Counted from the first letter of the stretch, positions 1-6,814 are shown. The stretch: DNA of 8,494 nt from Actinomycetota bacterium (GCA_016870695.1 VGAV01000081.1:1-8494); one strand, 5' to 3'. The notes: a model not told the origin generated them from the letters alone. Translations and numbers: made by a program.

Positions 1-2
1 GC

Positions 3-623
3 ATCGGCGGCGACGACATCCGGCGTCTGTCGGCACGGACGCGGGCGGAACGGGTCGGCTTCGTCTTCCAGAACCCCGAGCACCAGTTCGTCACGACCAC
101 GGTCTTCGGCGAGATCGCCTACGGTCTGCGGCGGCGGCGCCTGCCCGACGCCGACGTCCGCGCGCGCACGTCCGCCCTGCTCGACCGCTTCGGCCTCGCC
201 GATCACGCGGACGCGCACCCCTTCCTGCTGTCGGGCGGGCAGAAGCGCCGCCTGTCCGTCGGGACCGCGCTCGTCGGCGGGGCCCAGGTGCTGATGCTCG
301 ACGAGCCGACCTTCGGGCAGGACCGCGCCCGCGCGGACGAGCTTCTCGCTCTGCTCGACGATCTGCGCGCCGAGGGAACGACCATCGTCGTCGTCACCCA
401 CGACATGCAGCTGGTGGCCGAGCACGCCGACCGCATGATCGTTGTCGCGGACGGGCGGATCGCGGCCGACGGCCCGACCGCCGCGGTGTTCGCGGACGAC
501 GCCCTGCTCGCGCGGGCAGGACTGCGCCCCCCGCCGCTGCGGGACGCCTTCACCGGGATGTCCCGGCATCCGGAGCTGCGCGGCACCGTGCGCCTGCGGG
601 ACCTCCCCGGAGGCGACGTGTGA
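3..623 (+). CDS. ECF-type ABC transporter ATP-binding protein, 3' part
   Basis: This is the C-terminal 206 residues of an ABC ATPase; the start and the Walker A loop lie left of the window. Visible in order are the Q-loop (FQNPEHQF, Gln23), the ABC signature LSGGQ (76-80), Walker B with catalytic Glu (VLMLDEP, D100-E101), the D-loop FGQD and the H-loop THD (His133). The DEPTFGQD wording and the immediate overlap with an EcfT gene indicate an energy-coupling-factor ATPase, which powers import of a vitamin or its precursor from the cytoplasmic face. It could be a single EcfA or the second half of a fused double ATPase of the YkoD kind; the missing 5' end prevents a decision. The stop TGA overlaps the GTG start of the next gene by 4 nt, so the two are probably translationally coupled. 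The substrate-binding S component is not in the window, so the substrate is unknown. Confidence 0.9.
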   Translation: MGGDDIRRLSARTRAERVGFVFQNPEHQFVTTTVFGEIAYGLRRRRLPDADVRARTSALLDRFGLADHADAHPFLLSGGQKRRLSVGTALVGGAQVLMLDEPTFGQDRARADELLALLDDLRAEGTTIVVVTHDMQLVAEHADRMIVVADGRIAADGPTAAVFADDALLARAGLRPPPLRDAFTGMSRHPELRGTVRLRDLPGGDV

Positions 624-1390
624 CCGCCGACCTCGCCGCCCCGCCCCGCCCGCGGCCCCTCGAGACGCTGAACCCGCTGGCGAAGCTCGCCGCGCCGCTT
701 CCCGCGATGCTCGCGCTGGTCTTCGTCCGCGACCTCGTCGCGCCGTCGCTCTTCCTCGGCGCGGCCCTCGTCGTCCTGCTCTGCGGTGCACGGTTCACCC
801 CCCGCACCCTGACCATGCTCTTCGTCGTCGTGCCCGCCGCGGTCGTCGTCGTCTCCCTCGGCTTCGCGATCTGGGTCGACACGGACGGCCTGGATGCCAC
901 CACCCCCCTGGTGCGGATCGGGGATTGGACCCTCACCGACGGAGCCCTCCTCACCGGCCTCGCGACCGGCCTCCGCCTCGCCGCCATCATGACGCTGGCC
1001 GTCATCGGCGGACTCACCACGACGGGCGCCGACCTCGTCCGCGCGCTCGTGCAGCAGCTGCGCGTGCCCTACCGCATCGGCTACGCAGCTCTCGCCGCCA
1101 TCCGGTTCGTCCCGCGGTTCGCCGTGGAGCTGCGGGTCATCCGTCAGGCCCATCGTGTCCGCGGCACCCGCGGCCCGCTGCGCGCCGCCGGCTACGTCGT
1201 GCCGCTCCTGGCGAGCGCCATCCGGCACGCCGAGCGCGTGGCGCTCGCGATGGATGCGCGCGCCTTCGGCGCGCACCGGGACCGCACCGAGCGGCACCTC
1301 GTCCCCGTCCGCCGGCGGGACGTCGTGTTCGTCCTCGCCTTCTGGGTGATCTCGGTGGTGATTCTGGCGCTGGCCGGCCTGGCCGGTTGA
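620..1390 (+). CDS. ecfT: ECF transporter transmembrane coupling protein EcfT
   Basis: A 256-residue polytopic membrane protein, the usual size for EcfT. Hydrophobic segments lie at about 24-36, 40-56, 64-86, 115-133 and 235-254. The long cytoplasmic coupling region carries the two EcfT arginine signatures: AHRVRG (177-182) and DARAFG (212-217), short helices that in this family dock onto the two ATPases. EcfT links ATP hydrolysis to the movement of a separate S component. The start is GTG at 620, because GGAGG at 609-613 lies 6 nt upstream and the neighbouring in-frame-looking GTG at 618 runs straight into TGA. The 4-nt overlap with the ATPase gene shows an operon. The gene after it begins 68 nt downstream and has its own ribosome site. 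The vitamin carried cannot be told from this subunit. Confidence 0.9.
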   Translation: MTADLAAPPRPRPLETLNPLAKLAAPLPAMLALVFVRDLVAPSLFLGAALVVLLCGARFTPRTLTMLFVVVPAAVVVVSLGFAIWVDTDGLDATTPLVRIGDWTLTDGALLTGLATGLRLAAIMTLAVIGGLTTTGADLVRALVQQLRVPYRIGYAALAAIRFVPRFAVELRVIRQAHRVRGTRGPLRAAGYVVPLLASAIRHAERVALAMDARAFGAHRDRTERHLVPVRRRDVVFVLAFWVISVVILALAGLAG

Positions 1391-1429
1391 CGCACGGCCC
1401 GTCGTTCTCGGCGCACGCCCGCGCCGCCC

Positions 1430-1435
1430 TAGACT
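1430..1435 (+). promoter_or_regulatory. Candidate -10 box for the LCP gene
   Basis: TAGACT matches the TAnnnT form of actinobacterial housekeeping -10 elements and lies 23 nt before the ATG at 1459, within the 68-nt gap after ecfT. No convincing -35 box is found 16-18 nt upstream: TTCTCG at 1405-1410 is 19 nt away and weak, and TTGACG at 1387-1392 is much too far. It suggests the LCP gene has its own promoter, though read-through from ecfT is equally possible. Confidence 0.4.
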
Positions 1436-1448
1436 GCGACGAAACCCG

Positions 1449-1454
1449 AGGAGG
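1449..1454 (+). promoter_or_regulatory. Ribosome binding site AGGAGG that sets the LCP start
   Basis: A perfect AGGAGG lies 4 nt before ATG 1459. It decides the start: the same reading frame stays open far upstream through the ecfT gene only because of the high GC content, and that upstream stretch is out of frame with real coding. Confidence 0.8.
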
Positions 1455-1458
1455 CGCC

Positions 1459-2730
1459 ATGGCACGGCGACGTCGCACCGTGGCTCAGCATGCGCGCCTG
1501 CGCTCGCCGCACCCGTTCTCGCAGCTGATGAAGCTCGTCGCGGTCGGGGTGGTGGTCGTCGTGGTGGCGACCCTGTCGACCGTCGCGTACGCGGCCTACG
1601 ACCTCACCGCGAGCTTCACCCGGGAGGCGGTCGCGGTCGAGAACCCCATCGCGGTGCCGCCCGACATCGGTGAGATCGAGGGCGGCGTCAATCTCCTCGT
1701 CGTCGGCATCGACGAGTGCGAGGACGATCTGAAGGAGCTGCTGGGCGACCGCTGCGACGGCGCCGACTCGGACACGCAGCTGAACGACGTGACGATCCTC
1801 CTCCACATCTCCGAGGAACCGCGCCGGGTGACCGTCGTCTCCTTCCCGCGCGACCTCATGTTCACCGCCCCAGGCTGCGCGCGCACCGATGGCGGCCGCT
1901 GGGACGGCGGGTTCACGCAGATCAACGAGCTGTACTCGATCGGCGGCCTGTCGTGCGTCATGACCGCCGTGTCGGACATGAGCGGACAGCAGATCCCCTT
2001 CGGCGCCATGGTGACCTTCGGCGGCGTCATCGACGTCACCTCCGCCATCGGCGGCGTCGAGGTCTGCCTCGCCAACCCGATGGTCGACCGGAACACCGGC
2101 ATCGACTGGCCCGCGGGTCCGCGCACCATCCAGGGCGTCGAGGCGCTGCAGTTCCTGCGCACCCGGTACGGGGTGGGCGGCAGCGACCTCGCCCGCGTCA
2201 GCAACCAGCAGCAGTACATGTCACGCCTGGCTCGCACCCTCGTGAGCGAGGAGGTGCTCACAGACGCGGGCAAGCTCTATCGTCTGGCCTCGACGGGCCT
2301 GCGGAGCGTGACGCCCACCGAGACGCTGACCAACCCGATGACGCTCGTGCAGATCGCGCTCGCCGTCCGGGACGTGCCGTTCGAGGACATCGTCTTCGTG
2401 CAGTACCCGAGCGTCCCCGCCAGCTTCAACGCGAACCGGGTCGAGCCCGACGAGGACGCCGCGCAGGTGCTGTGGGACGCCCTCGCCGCGAACCAGCCGA
2501 TCGAGGTCACCGGCGAGGTCGGCGCCGATGCGGGCGTGGTCGAGGTCGCGCCCGACCCGACGCCGGGCACCGACCCGAGCGAGGCGTCGGTGCCGACCGA
2601 CGACCCGTCCGCGGAGGAGCCCGTCGTCGAGGCCGGCGAGGTCGATCCCCGCACCGGCAAGGTCGCCCTGCCGACGTCCATCACCGGATCGAGCGCGGCG
2701 CAGCAGACCTGCAGCGCTGGCACCGGCTAA
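1459..2730 (+). CDS. LytR-CpsA-Psr (LCP) family cell-wall polymer ligase
   Basis: A 423-residue type II membrane protein. A short Arg-rich cytoplasmic N-terminus is followed by one membrane helix (about 25-47, a run of valines), then the extracytoplasmic LCP domain (about 77-315). Family motifs are visible: VNLLVVGID (78-85), NDVTILLHI (109-117), SFPRDL (128-133) with the conserved Arg-Asp pair, GGVEVCL (198-204), and RTRYG..SDLARVSNQQQY (234-253) with the arginines that grip the polyprenyl pyrophosphate in known LCP structures. Such enzymes transfer lipid-linked polysaccharides or teichoic-type polymers onto peptidoglycan outside the membrane; the polymer here is unknown. After the domain comes a Pro/Asp/Glu/Thr-rich tail (about 350-400) ending in QQTCSAGTG. 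Five cysteines (87, 99, 140, 166, 203) lie in the external domain and may form disulfides. The start is fixed by AGGAGG at 1449-1454. Confidence 0.93.
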   Translation: MARRRRTVAQHARLRSPHPFSQLMKLVAVGVVVVVVATLSTVAYAAYDLTASFTREAVAVENPIAVPPDIGEIEGGVNLLVVGIDECEDDLKELLGDRCDGADSDTQLNDVTILLHISEEPRRVTVVSFPRDLMFTAPGCARTDGGRWDGGFTQINELYSIGGLSCVMTAVSDMSGQQIPFGAMVTFGGVIDVTSAIGGVEVCLANPMVDRNTGIDWPAGPRTIQGVEALQFLRTRYGVGGSDLARVSNQQQYMSRLARTLVSEEVLTDAGKLYRLASTGLRSVTPTETLTNPMTLVQIALAVRDVPFEDIVFVQYPSVPASFNANRVEPDEDAAQVLWDALAANQPIEVTGEVGADAGVVEVAPDPTPGTDPSEASVPTDDPSAEEPVVEAGEVDPRTGKVALPTSITGSSAAQQTCSAGTG

Positions 2731-2782
2731 CGCCTCCTGCCGGTTCGACGCCCTGGGGGAGCCGGCGTTGCTCGCGACGGCA

Positions 2783-2832
2783 TGTCCCACTATGTGCAGC
2801 CGGCAGCCCTCCACGCTGCACAAAGCGGGACA
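2783..2832. repeat. 18-bp inverted repeat with 14-nt loop between convergent genes
   Basis: The left arm (2783-2800) starts TGTCCC and ends TGTGCAGC. The right arm (2815-2832) starts GCTGCACA and ends GGGACA. They pair at 16 of 18 positions; the two mismatches fall in the middle tetranucleotide (ACTA opposite AAGC), and the loop is 14 nt. It sits 52 nt after the LCP stop and 29 nt before the stop of the convergent lipoprotein gene, so a bidirectional terminator is the simplest reading, although there is no T-tract. The clean TGTCCC...GGGACA ends would also suit a dispersed palindromic repeat (REP-like). The rest of the 131-nt gap shows nothing else. Confidence 0.75.
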
Positions 2833-2861
2833 CGGTCATGGGCCGGCCGGTGGAAGGCGCG

Positions 2862-3302
2862 TCAGGAGGCGTCGGCCTCGGCGGCGGGTGTCCAGGCGAC
2901 GTACGCGTCGCCGGGGCCGGCGGCGACCGCCCACCGGCCGCAGACGAACACCTCGTCGATGTCGTAGACGTCCGGCGCATCGTCGATGGACATGGTCGGC
3001 GCGCTCATGCGCTCCGTCTCGGTGCACCCCGTCGGGGCGGTGGCGCTGGTGAACAGGATCGACTCCACGCCGTCCTCCCGCGTGGATGCCACCCGGGAGA
3101 TGCTGCGTGCGTCGGACGGCATCCAGTCGAGGGTCGTGCCCCGCTCCTGCGCGAGCTCGACCGGGTTGGCGTGGGTGGTCTGCTTCATGCCGTAGGCGAC
3201 GTCGTTGACGAGGGCGCAGCCCGCGGTGGTGAGGAAGATGGCGGCGAGCCCGGCGACGGCGGAACCGGGGCGGGAGCGGTTGAGGAAGGCGGAGAGCGTC
3301 AT
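2862..3302 (-). CDS. Small putative lipoprotein of unknown function
   Basis: A 146-residue protein. Its N-terminus has an export signal: MTLSAFLNRSR, a hydrophobic stretch (about 14-26), then TTAG-Cys29, an acceptable but not ideal lipobox because Thr stands at -3. If lipidated, it would be anchored on the outer face of the membrane. The mature part is about 118 residues, acidic, with two further cysteines (93 and 121) that could form a disulfide, and a motif LDWMPSDARSI (58-68). I do not recognise the family and assign no function. ATG 3302 is the first usable start: an in-frame TGA lies at 3317-3315, five codons upstream. The gene runs in the same direction as the carboxypeptidase gene and starts 104 nt after it ends, so they may be co-transcribed. 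No strong ribosome site is seen. Confidence 0.75.
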   Translation of the reverse strand: MTLSAFLNRSRPGSAVAGLAAIFLTTAGCALVNDVAYGMKQTTHANPVELAQERGTTLDWMPSDARSISRVASTREDGVESILFTSATAPTGCTETERMSAPTMSIDDAPDVYDIDEVFVCGRWAVAAGPGDAYVAWTPAAEADAS

Positions 3303-3406
3303 AACCAGAGGCTCTCAACCTGCAGCGTGCGCGCGCGTCGGCTCAGAGGGTGAACCCGGTCCGCCGCACGGATGATCCCGCTTCGCCCGACGGGTGAGGT
3401 CGAGTA

Positions 3407-4567
3407 TCAGTAGTTCGGCGCCGCCGGCAGCCCGAAGAACTCCTCGAGCGTCGTGTAGCCGCCGTCGTGGTACGCGGCGGCGAGCTCCGGGCCGATGTAC
3501 CGCAGATGCCACGCCTCGGGCTCGTAGCCGGTGACGTCGGTGCGCCCCTCGACGTAGCGCGTGATGTATCCGTACTCCCAGGCGTGTTCGCGCACCCATG
3601 CGCCCTGCGGCGACCCGGCCACGTCGTCGAGGGTGCCGCACGAGCCGCTGCACGGCACGATGTCGACCGCGAGACCCGACTGGTGCTCGCTGAACCCGGG
3701 GCGCGCGCTCTCCAAGTCGGCCTGCGCCACACCGCCCACCGACACGCGGGCGGCGTACGTGGACTGCTGGGTCGTGTACGACCGGAACGCGCTCAGGTAG
3801 GCGATCTCCCCCGCGCCGGCGTCCCGCGCGGCGCTCGCCAGGGCCGTCAGCGCCTCGGCCGCGGCGGTGCGCATGGCGGTGTCCTCGAGGGCGCGCATCC
3901 CGGCGGGAGCCACGAGGTCGCCCGGCCGCCAGTCGATGGGGTCGTACGGGCGCTGCTTGTTCACGACGGCCCACTCGCGGGTCGGGTCGCTCAGCGACAC
4001 GCACGGGGCCAGCCCGGTGGCGACGGCACGGCGGAAGGACTCCCCGCCCCCGGCCGCGGCGATGGCGCCCCCGTCGTCGCCCGCGGCGAGCGCATCGGTG
4101 AACGCCGGGTCGTCGCACAGCGAAGCGGTCGCCGGGACGGCCTGGACCGACGGCACGGGGAGCCCCTCGCTCGGTACCGTGTTCATCACGGCGGCAGGGG
4201 CCGGGTCGAGGGCGAGGTCGACGGCATCCCCTCCCCCGTTCGCGGAGGCGGCGCCGATCGCGATCCCCCCGGCGACGACGACGGCGACGACGGCGGCCAC
4301 GACGGACAGCCGGCGACGGCGGGGGACGACGGACGCGGATGCCGCCCGCAGCTGGCGTCGTGTGACGGCGGTCGCATCCCGCGGTGACGCGGTCGGCGGC
4401 CCGGCGACGGGGCTCGGCGATGCTGCGGTCGACGCCGATCGCGAGGACGGGAGGGATGCCGCCGCCGTCGGCGGGAGGGAGATCGCCGCGGTGGCGCGAC
4501 GCTCGGCCTCTGCGCGGGCGGCGCGGCGGGGGGAGGTCTGCGGATCGGGCGACGTCATCCCCTCCAT
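3407..4567 (-). CDS. Membrane-anchored D-alanyl-D-alanine carboxypeptidase, M15/VanY type
   Basis: From ATG 4567 this is a 386-residue protein. An Ala/Arg/Ser/Pro-rich, probably disordered cytoplasmic segment (1-85) is followed by RRRR and one hydrophobic helix (about 87-106), then an exported part with a peptidase domain in the C-terminal half (about 235-380). The M15B/VanY signatures are complete: SAFRSYTTQ (259-267), SEHQSGLAVD (293-302) with zinc ligands His295 and Asp302, and EAWHLRYIG (351-359) with catalytic Glu351 and zinc ligand His354. Such enzymes remove the terminal D-Ala of peptidoglycan stem peptides. No vanHAX-type genes are near, so ordinary wall trimming is more likely than glycopeptide resistance. 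The start is uncertain: ATG 4567 and ATG 4558 are both possible, and GGAGG lies only 2 nt before the latter. The frame is open to 4810, but that stretch overlaps the divergent gene. Confidence 0.9.
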   Translation of the reverse strand: MEGMTSPDPQTSPRRAARAEAERRATAAISLPPTAAASLPSSRSASTAASPSPVAGPPTASPRDATAVTRRQLRAASASVVPRRRRLSVVAAVVAVVVAGGIAIGAASANGGGDAVDLALDPAPAAVMNTVPSEGLPVPSVQAVPATASLCDDPAFTDALAAGDDGGAIAAAGGGESFRRAVATGLAPCVSLSDPTREWAVVNKQRPYDPIDWRPGDLVAPAGMRALEDTAMRTAAAEALTALASAARDAGAGEIAYLSAFRSYTTQQSTYAARVSVGGVAQADLESARPGFSEHQSGLAVDIVPCSGSCGTLDDVAGSPQGAWVREHAWEYGYITRYVEGRTDVTGYEPEAWHLRYIGPELAAAYHDGGYTTLEEFFGLPAAPNY

Positions 4568-4664
4568 TGTCCCCGGTGACACTGGGCGGCGGCGACTCCG
4601 GCCGGCCTTCGAACAAGCGACCCCGGCGGTTGCGTAACAATCGAATCTATGTTCCCCTTGAGCG
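4568..4664. promoter_or_regulatory. Divergent promoter region between carboxypeptidase and radical SAM genes
   Basis: About 97 nt separate the two divergent starts. Most of it is GC-rich, but 4635-4653 is a marked AT-rich island. It offers TATGTT (4648-4653) as a -10 candidate for the plus strand, 11 nt before ATG 4665, and TAGATT (complement of 4644-4649) for the minus strand. Neither has a good -35 box at the usual distance. The plus-strand gene has no ribosome site before its ATG, so a leaderless or near-leaderless transcript, common in actinobacteria, is plausible. Confidence 0.35.
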
Positions 4665-6809
4665 ATGAGATGGCAAGGGCAGCAGCTGGGCGTGGAAGAC
4701 ACTTCTGCGCTCCCCGGCATGGAGCGCATGGACGGCCTCGTCCGCTCGGTCACGACCCCCGAGTTCGCGGGCATGACGTTCCACGAGGTCCTCGCCAAGA
4801 GCGCGCTCAATCGCGTGCCCGGCGTCTCGGCGATGCCGTTCGACTGGACGGTGAACCCCTACCGGGGCTGCACGCATGCGTGCTCCTACTGCCTGTCCCC
4901 CGACACGTCGATCCTCCTCGCCGACGGCCGTCAGGCCCCGCTTCGCGACATTCGCGTGGGCGACGACATCATCGGGACCGAGGAGGGGACCACGTACCGG
5001 CGGTATGTGCGAACGACCGTCCGAGCCGTCTGGAGCACACGGAAGCGCGCGTTCCGCGTGACGCTGGGCGACGGCACGGAGATCGTCGCGAGCGCCGATC
5101 ATCGCTTCCTCACCGACCGCGGCTGGAAGCATGTCGGAGAGACGACCTCAGGCGGCGGACGGCGTCCGCACCTCACCCCCACGAACAGACTCCAGGGCTT
5201 CGGCAACGGATCACCCGCTTCCTTGCCTGAGACGACTGCCGAATGGCGCCGCGGTTACGTGACCGGCATGGTGCGCGGCGATGGGACGCTCTTCCACAAG
5301 TCCTACGACGACGGGCACCGCGTGAAAGATATCCACCGCTTCCGACTCGCCCTGGCGGACCCGGAGGCGCTCGACCTCACCCGAGCGCTGCTCGCCGATA
5401 TCGGCGTGACGACGCTCACGCGGCCCTTCGCGACGTCGCCGACCTCCCGTCCGATGACGGCGATCCACACCGCCCGTCGCGCCGATGTGGAGGCCATCGA
5501 GTCGTACATCGCCGTCCCTCCGCAGCGCAGCGGCGAGTGGCAGGCGGGTTTCCTCGCCGGCATCTTCGATGCGGAGGGATCCTGCTCGCGGGGCGTCGTG
5601 CGGGTGAGCAACTCGGACGAGGAACTGTTGGGCCTGACACTCGAGGCCTTCGGGCGCTTCGGTCTCGACGCCGTGCGCGAGCCCACGCGGGAGAACGAGG
5701 TGAGCTCGATCCGTCTGCGTGGGGGTCTCGCCGCTCGACAGCGGTTCTTCCGCGTTGCGCGGCCGGCCATCACTCGGAAGCTGTCGATGGCGGACGGCGC
5801 GGTCAAGACGCACGCCGATCTCCGGGTGATGTCGGTGGTCGACCTGGGCTACGAGATCGACATGATCGACATCACGACCGGCACGGGCGACTTCATCGCA
5901 AACGGCGTCATCAGCCACAACTGCTTCGCTCGGAAGACGCACGAGTACCTCGACCTCGACTACGGGGCGGACTTCGACTCGCAGATCGTCGTGAAGGTGA
6001 ACGTGGCCGAGGTGCTGCGGGGAGAGCTCCGGCGGGGTTCGTGGGCGCGCGAGCCCGTCATGCTCGGCACGAACACCGACCCGTACCAGCGCGCCGAAGG
6101 CCGCTACAAGCTCATGCCGCAGATCATCGGCGCGCTCACCGACAACGGCACCCCGTTCTCGATCCTGACCAAGGGCACGCTGCTGCGTCGCGATCTGCCG
6201 CTCCTCACGGACGCGGCGCAGCAGGTGCGCGTCTCGCTCGCGATGTCGATCGCGGTCTTCGACGACGCCCTGCAGCACTCGATCGAGCCCGGCACCCCCA
6301 GCGCCGACGCCCGGCTCGAGACCGTGCGCGCCGCCGCCGCGGCCGGCTTCCGCGTGACGGTGTTCCTCATGCCGATCCTGCCGCACCTGACCGACTCGAT
6401 CCCGGCGCTCGACGACGCCCTCGCCCGCATCCGCGCCGCCGGCGCGGCGCGCGTGGTCTACGGCGCCCTGCACCTGCGTCCCGGCGCCAAGCAGTGGTTC
6501 CTGCAGTGGCTCGAGCGAGAGCACCCGCACCTGGTGTCGTCCTACCGGGGCCTGTACCCGGGCGTCTCGACGCAGGCGCCGAAGGCGTACCGCACGTGGC
6601 TGGGCAAGCGGATGCGCCCGCTTCTGCGGATGCACCGCCTCGACGGCTGGGACGAGGACGACCACCCCCGCGGCCGCCCGCAGCCCGGCCTGGCCTCTCG
6701 CGAGCAGGCCACGCCCGACCGTCGCGGCCTGGGTCCGGTGCGGACGACCGGGGTGGCGGCATCCATCCGCCCCGGGTCGTGCCGGCGAGCGAGCCCACCC
6801 TCCTTCTGA
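4665..6809 (+). CDS. Rv2578c-family radical SAM protein, intein-containing precursor
   Basis: The 714-residue precursor becomes a host protein of 370 residues (75 + 295) after splicing, close to the usual size of the Rv2578c group, which is related to the SplB-like COG1533 radical SAM proteins. The N-terminus MRWQGQQ and the NPYRGCTHACSY...CFARKTHEYL motif are typical. The CX3CX2C cysteines that bind the [4Fe-4S] cluster are C69, C73 and, after splicing, C420. The downstream segments MLGTNTDPYQRAE (466-478), FSILTKGT (498-505) and ITVFLMP-like RVTVFLMPILPHLTD (563-577) belong to the barrel. The substrate of this family is not known to me. The start is certain within one option: an in-frame TGA (4659-4661) lies one codon before ATG 4665. 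The last 45 residues are Arg/Pro-rich and probably disordered. The intein (residues 76-419) is described separately. The frame is intact throughout. Confidence 0.93.
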   Translation: MRWQGQQLGVEDTSALPGMERMDGLVRSVTTPEFAGMTFHEVLAKSALNRVPGVSAMPFDWTVNPYRGCTHACSYCLSPDTSILLADGRQAPLRDIRVGDDIIGTEEGTTYRRYVRTTVRAVWSTRKRAFRVTLGDGTEIVASADHRFLTDRGWKHVGETTSGGGRRPHLTPTNRLQGFGNGSPASLPETTAEWRRGYVTGMVRGDGTLFHKSYDDGHRVKDIHRFRLALADPEALDLTRALLADIGVTTLTRPFATSPTSRPMTAIHTARRADVEAIESYIAVPPQRSGEWQAGFLAGIFDAEGSCSRGVVRVSNSDEELLGLTLEAFGRFGLDAVREPTRENEVSSIRLRGGLAARQRFFRVARPAITRKLSMADGAVKTHADLRVMSVVDLGYEIDMIDITTGTGDFIANGVISHNCFARKTHEYLDLDYGADFDSQIVVKVNVAEVLRGELRRGSWAREPVMLGTNTDPYQRAEGRYKLMPQIIGALTDNGTPFSILTKGTLLRRDLPLLTDAAQQVRVSLAMSIAVFDDALQHSIEPGTPSADARLETVRAAAAAGFRVTVFLMPILPHLTDSIPALDDALARIRAAGAARVVYGALHLRPGAKQWFLQWLEREHPHLVSSYRGLYPGVSTQAPKAYRTWLGKRMRPLLRMHRLDGWDEDDHPRGRPQPGLASREQATPDRRGLGPVRTTGVAASIRPGSCRRASPPSF
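4890..5921 (+). mobile_element. Intein with LAGLIDADG homing endonuclease
   Basis: An in-frame 344-residue insertion, precursor residues 76-419. Splicing block A starts CLSPDTSILL with Cys76 as nucleophile 1. Block B is GDGTEIVASADHRFLT (135-150) with His146; the usual TxxH reads SxxH. Block F is YEIDMIDITTGTGDFIAN with Asp402. Block G is NGVISHN followed by Cys420, giving the penultimate His418, terminal Asn419 and +1 cysteine of a class 1 intein. Between the splicing halves is a two-motif homing endonuclease: GYVTGMVRGDG (197-207, Asp206) and GFLAGIFDAEGS (295-306, Glu304). Both acidic residues are present, so cleavage and homing activity are plausible. Removing it joins CTHACSY to CFARKTHEYL and restores the family motif exactly. 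Sampled base composition is lower than in the flanking host gene, which fits horizontal spread. No function for the host enzyme is implied. Confidence 0.96.
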
Positions 6810-6814
6810 ACGCA

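Noticed and set aside
442..1458. Upstream extension of the LCP reading frame into the ecfT gene
   Set aside because: The stretch is Arg/Pro-rich, overlaps the well-supported ATPase and EcfT genes in another frame, and a perfect AGGAGG stands just before ATG 1459.
203..1465. Long minus-strand open frame opposite the transporter genes
   Set aside because: Asp/Glu/Arg/Gly-rich shadow of the ECF genes with no motifs.
3303..3406. Terminator after the carboxypeptidase gene
   Set aside because: Only 4-bp or otherwise unconvincing stems were found in this 104-nt gap.
3407..4567. Glycopeptide resistance determinant
   Set aside because: Only a VanY-like carboxypeptidase is present; no ligase, dehydrogenase, dipeptidase or two-component genes lie nearby in the window.
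4568..4810. N-terminal extension of the carboxypeptidase to 4810
   Set aside because: It would overlap the divergent radical SAM coding region by about 145 nt and has no signal or domain character; starts at 4567 or 4558 fit better.
4665..6809. Radical SAM gene broken by an insertion
   Set aside because: The insertion is in frame, begins with Cys, ends with His-Asn before Cys, and has all splicing blocks, so it is an intein and the host protein can be restored.
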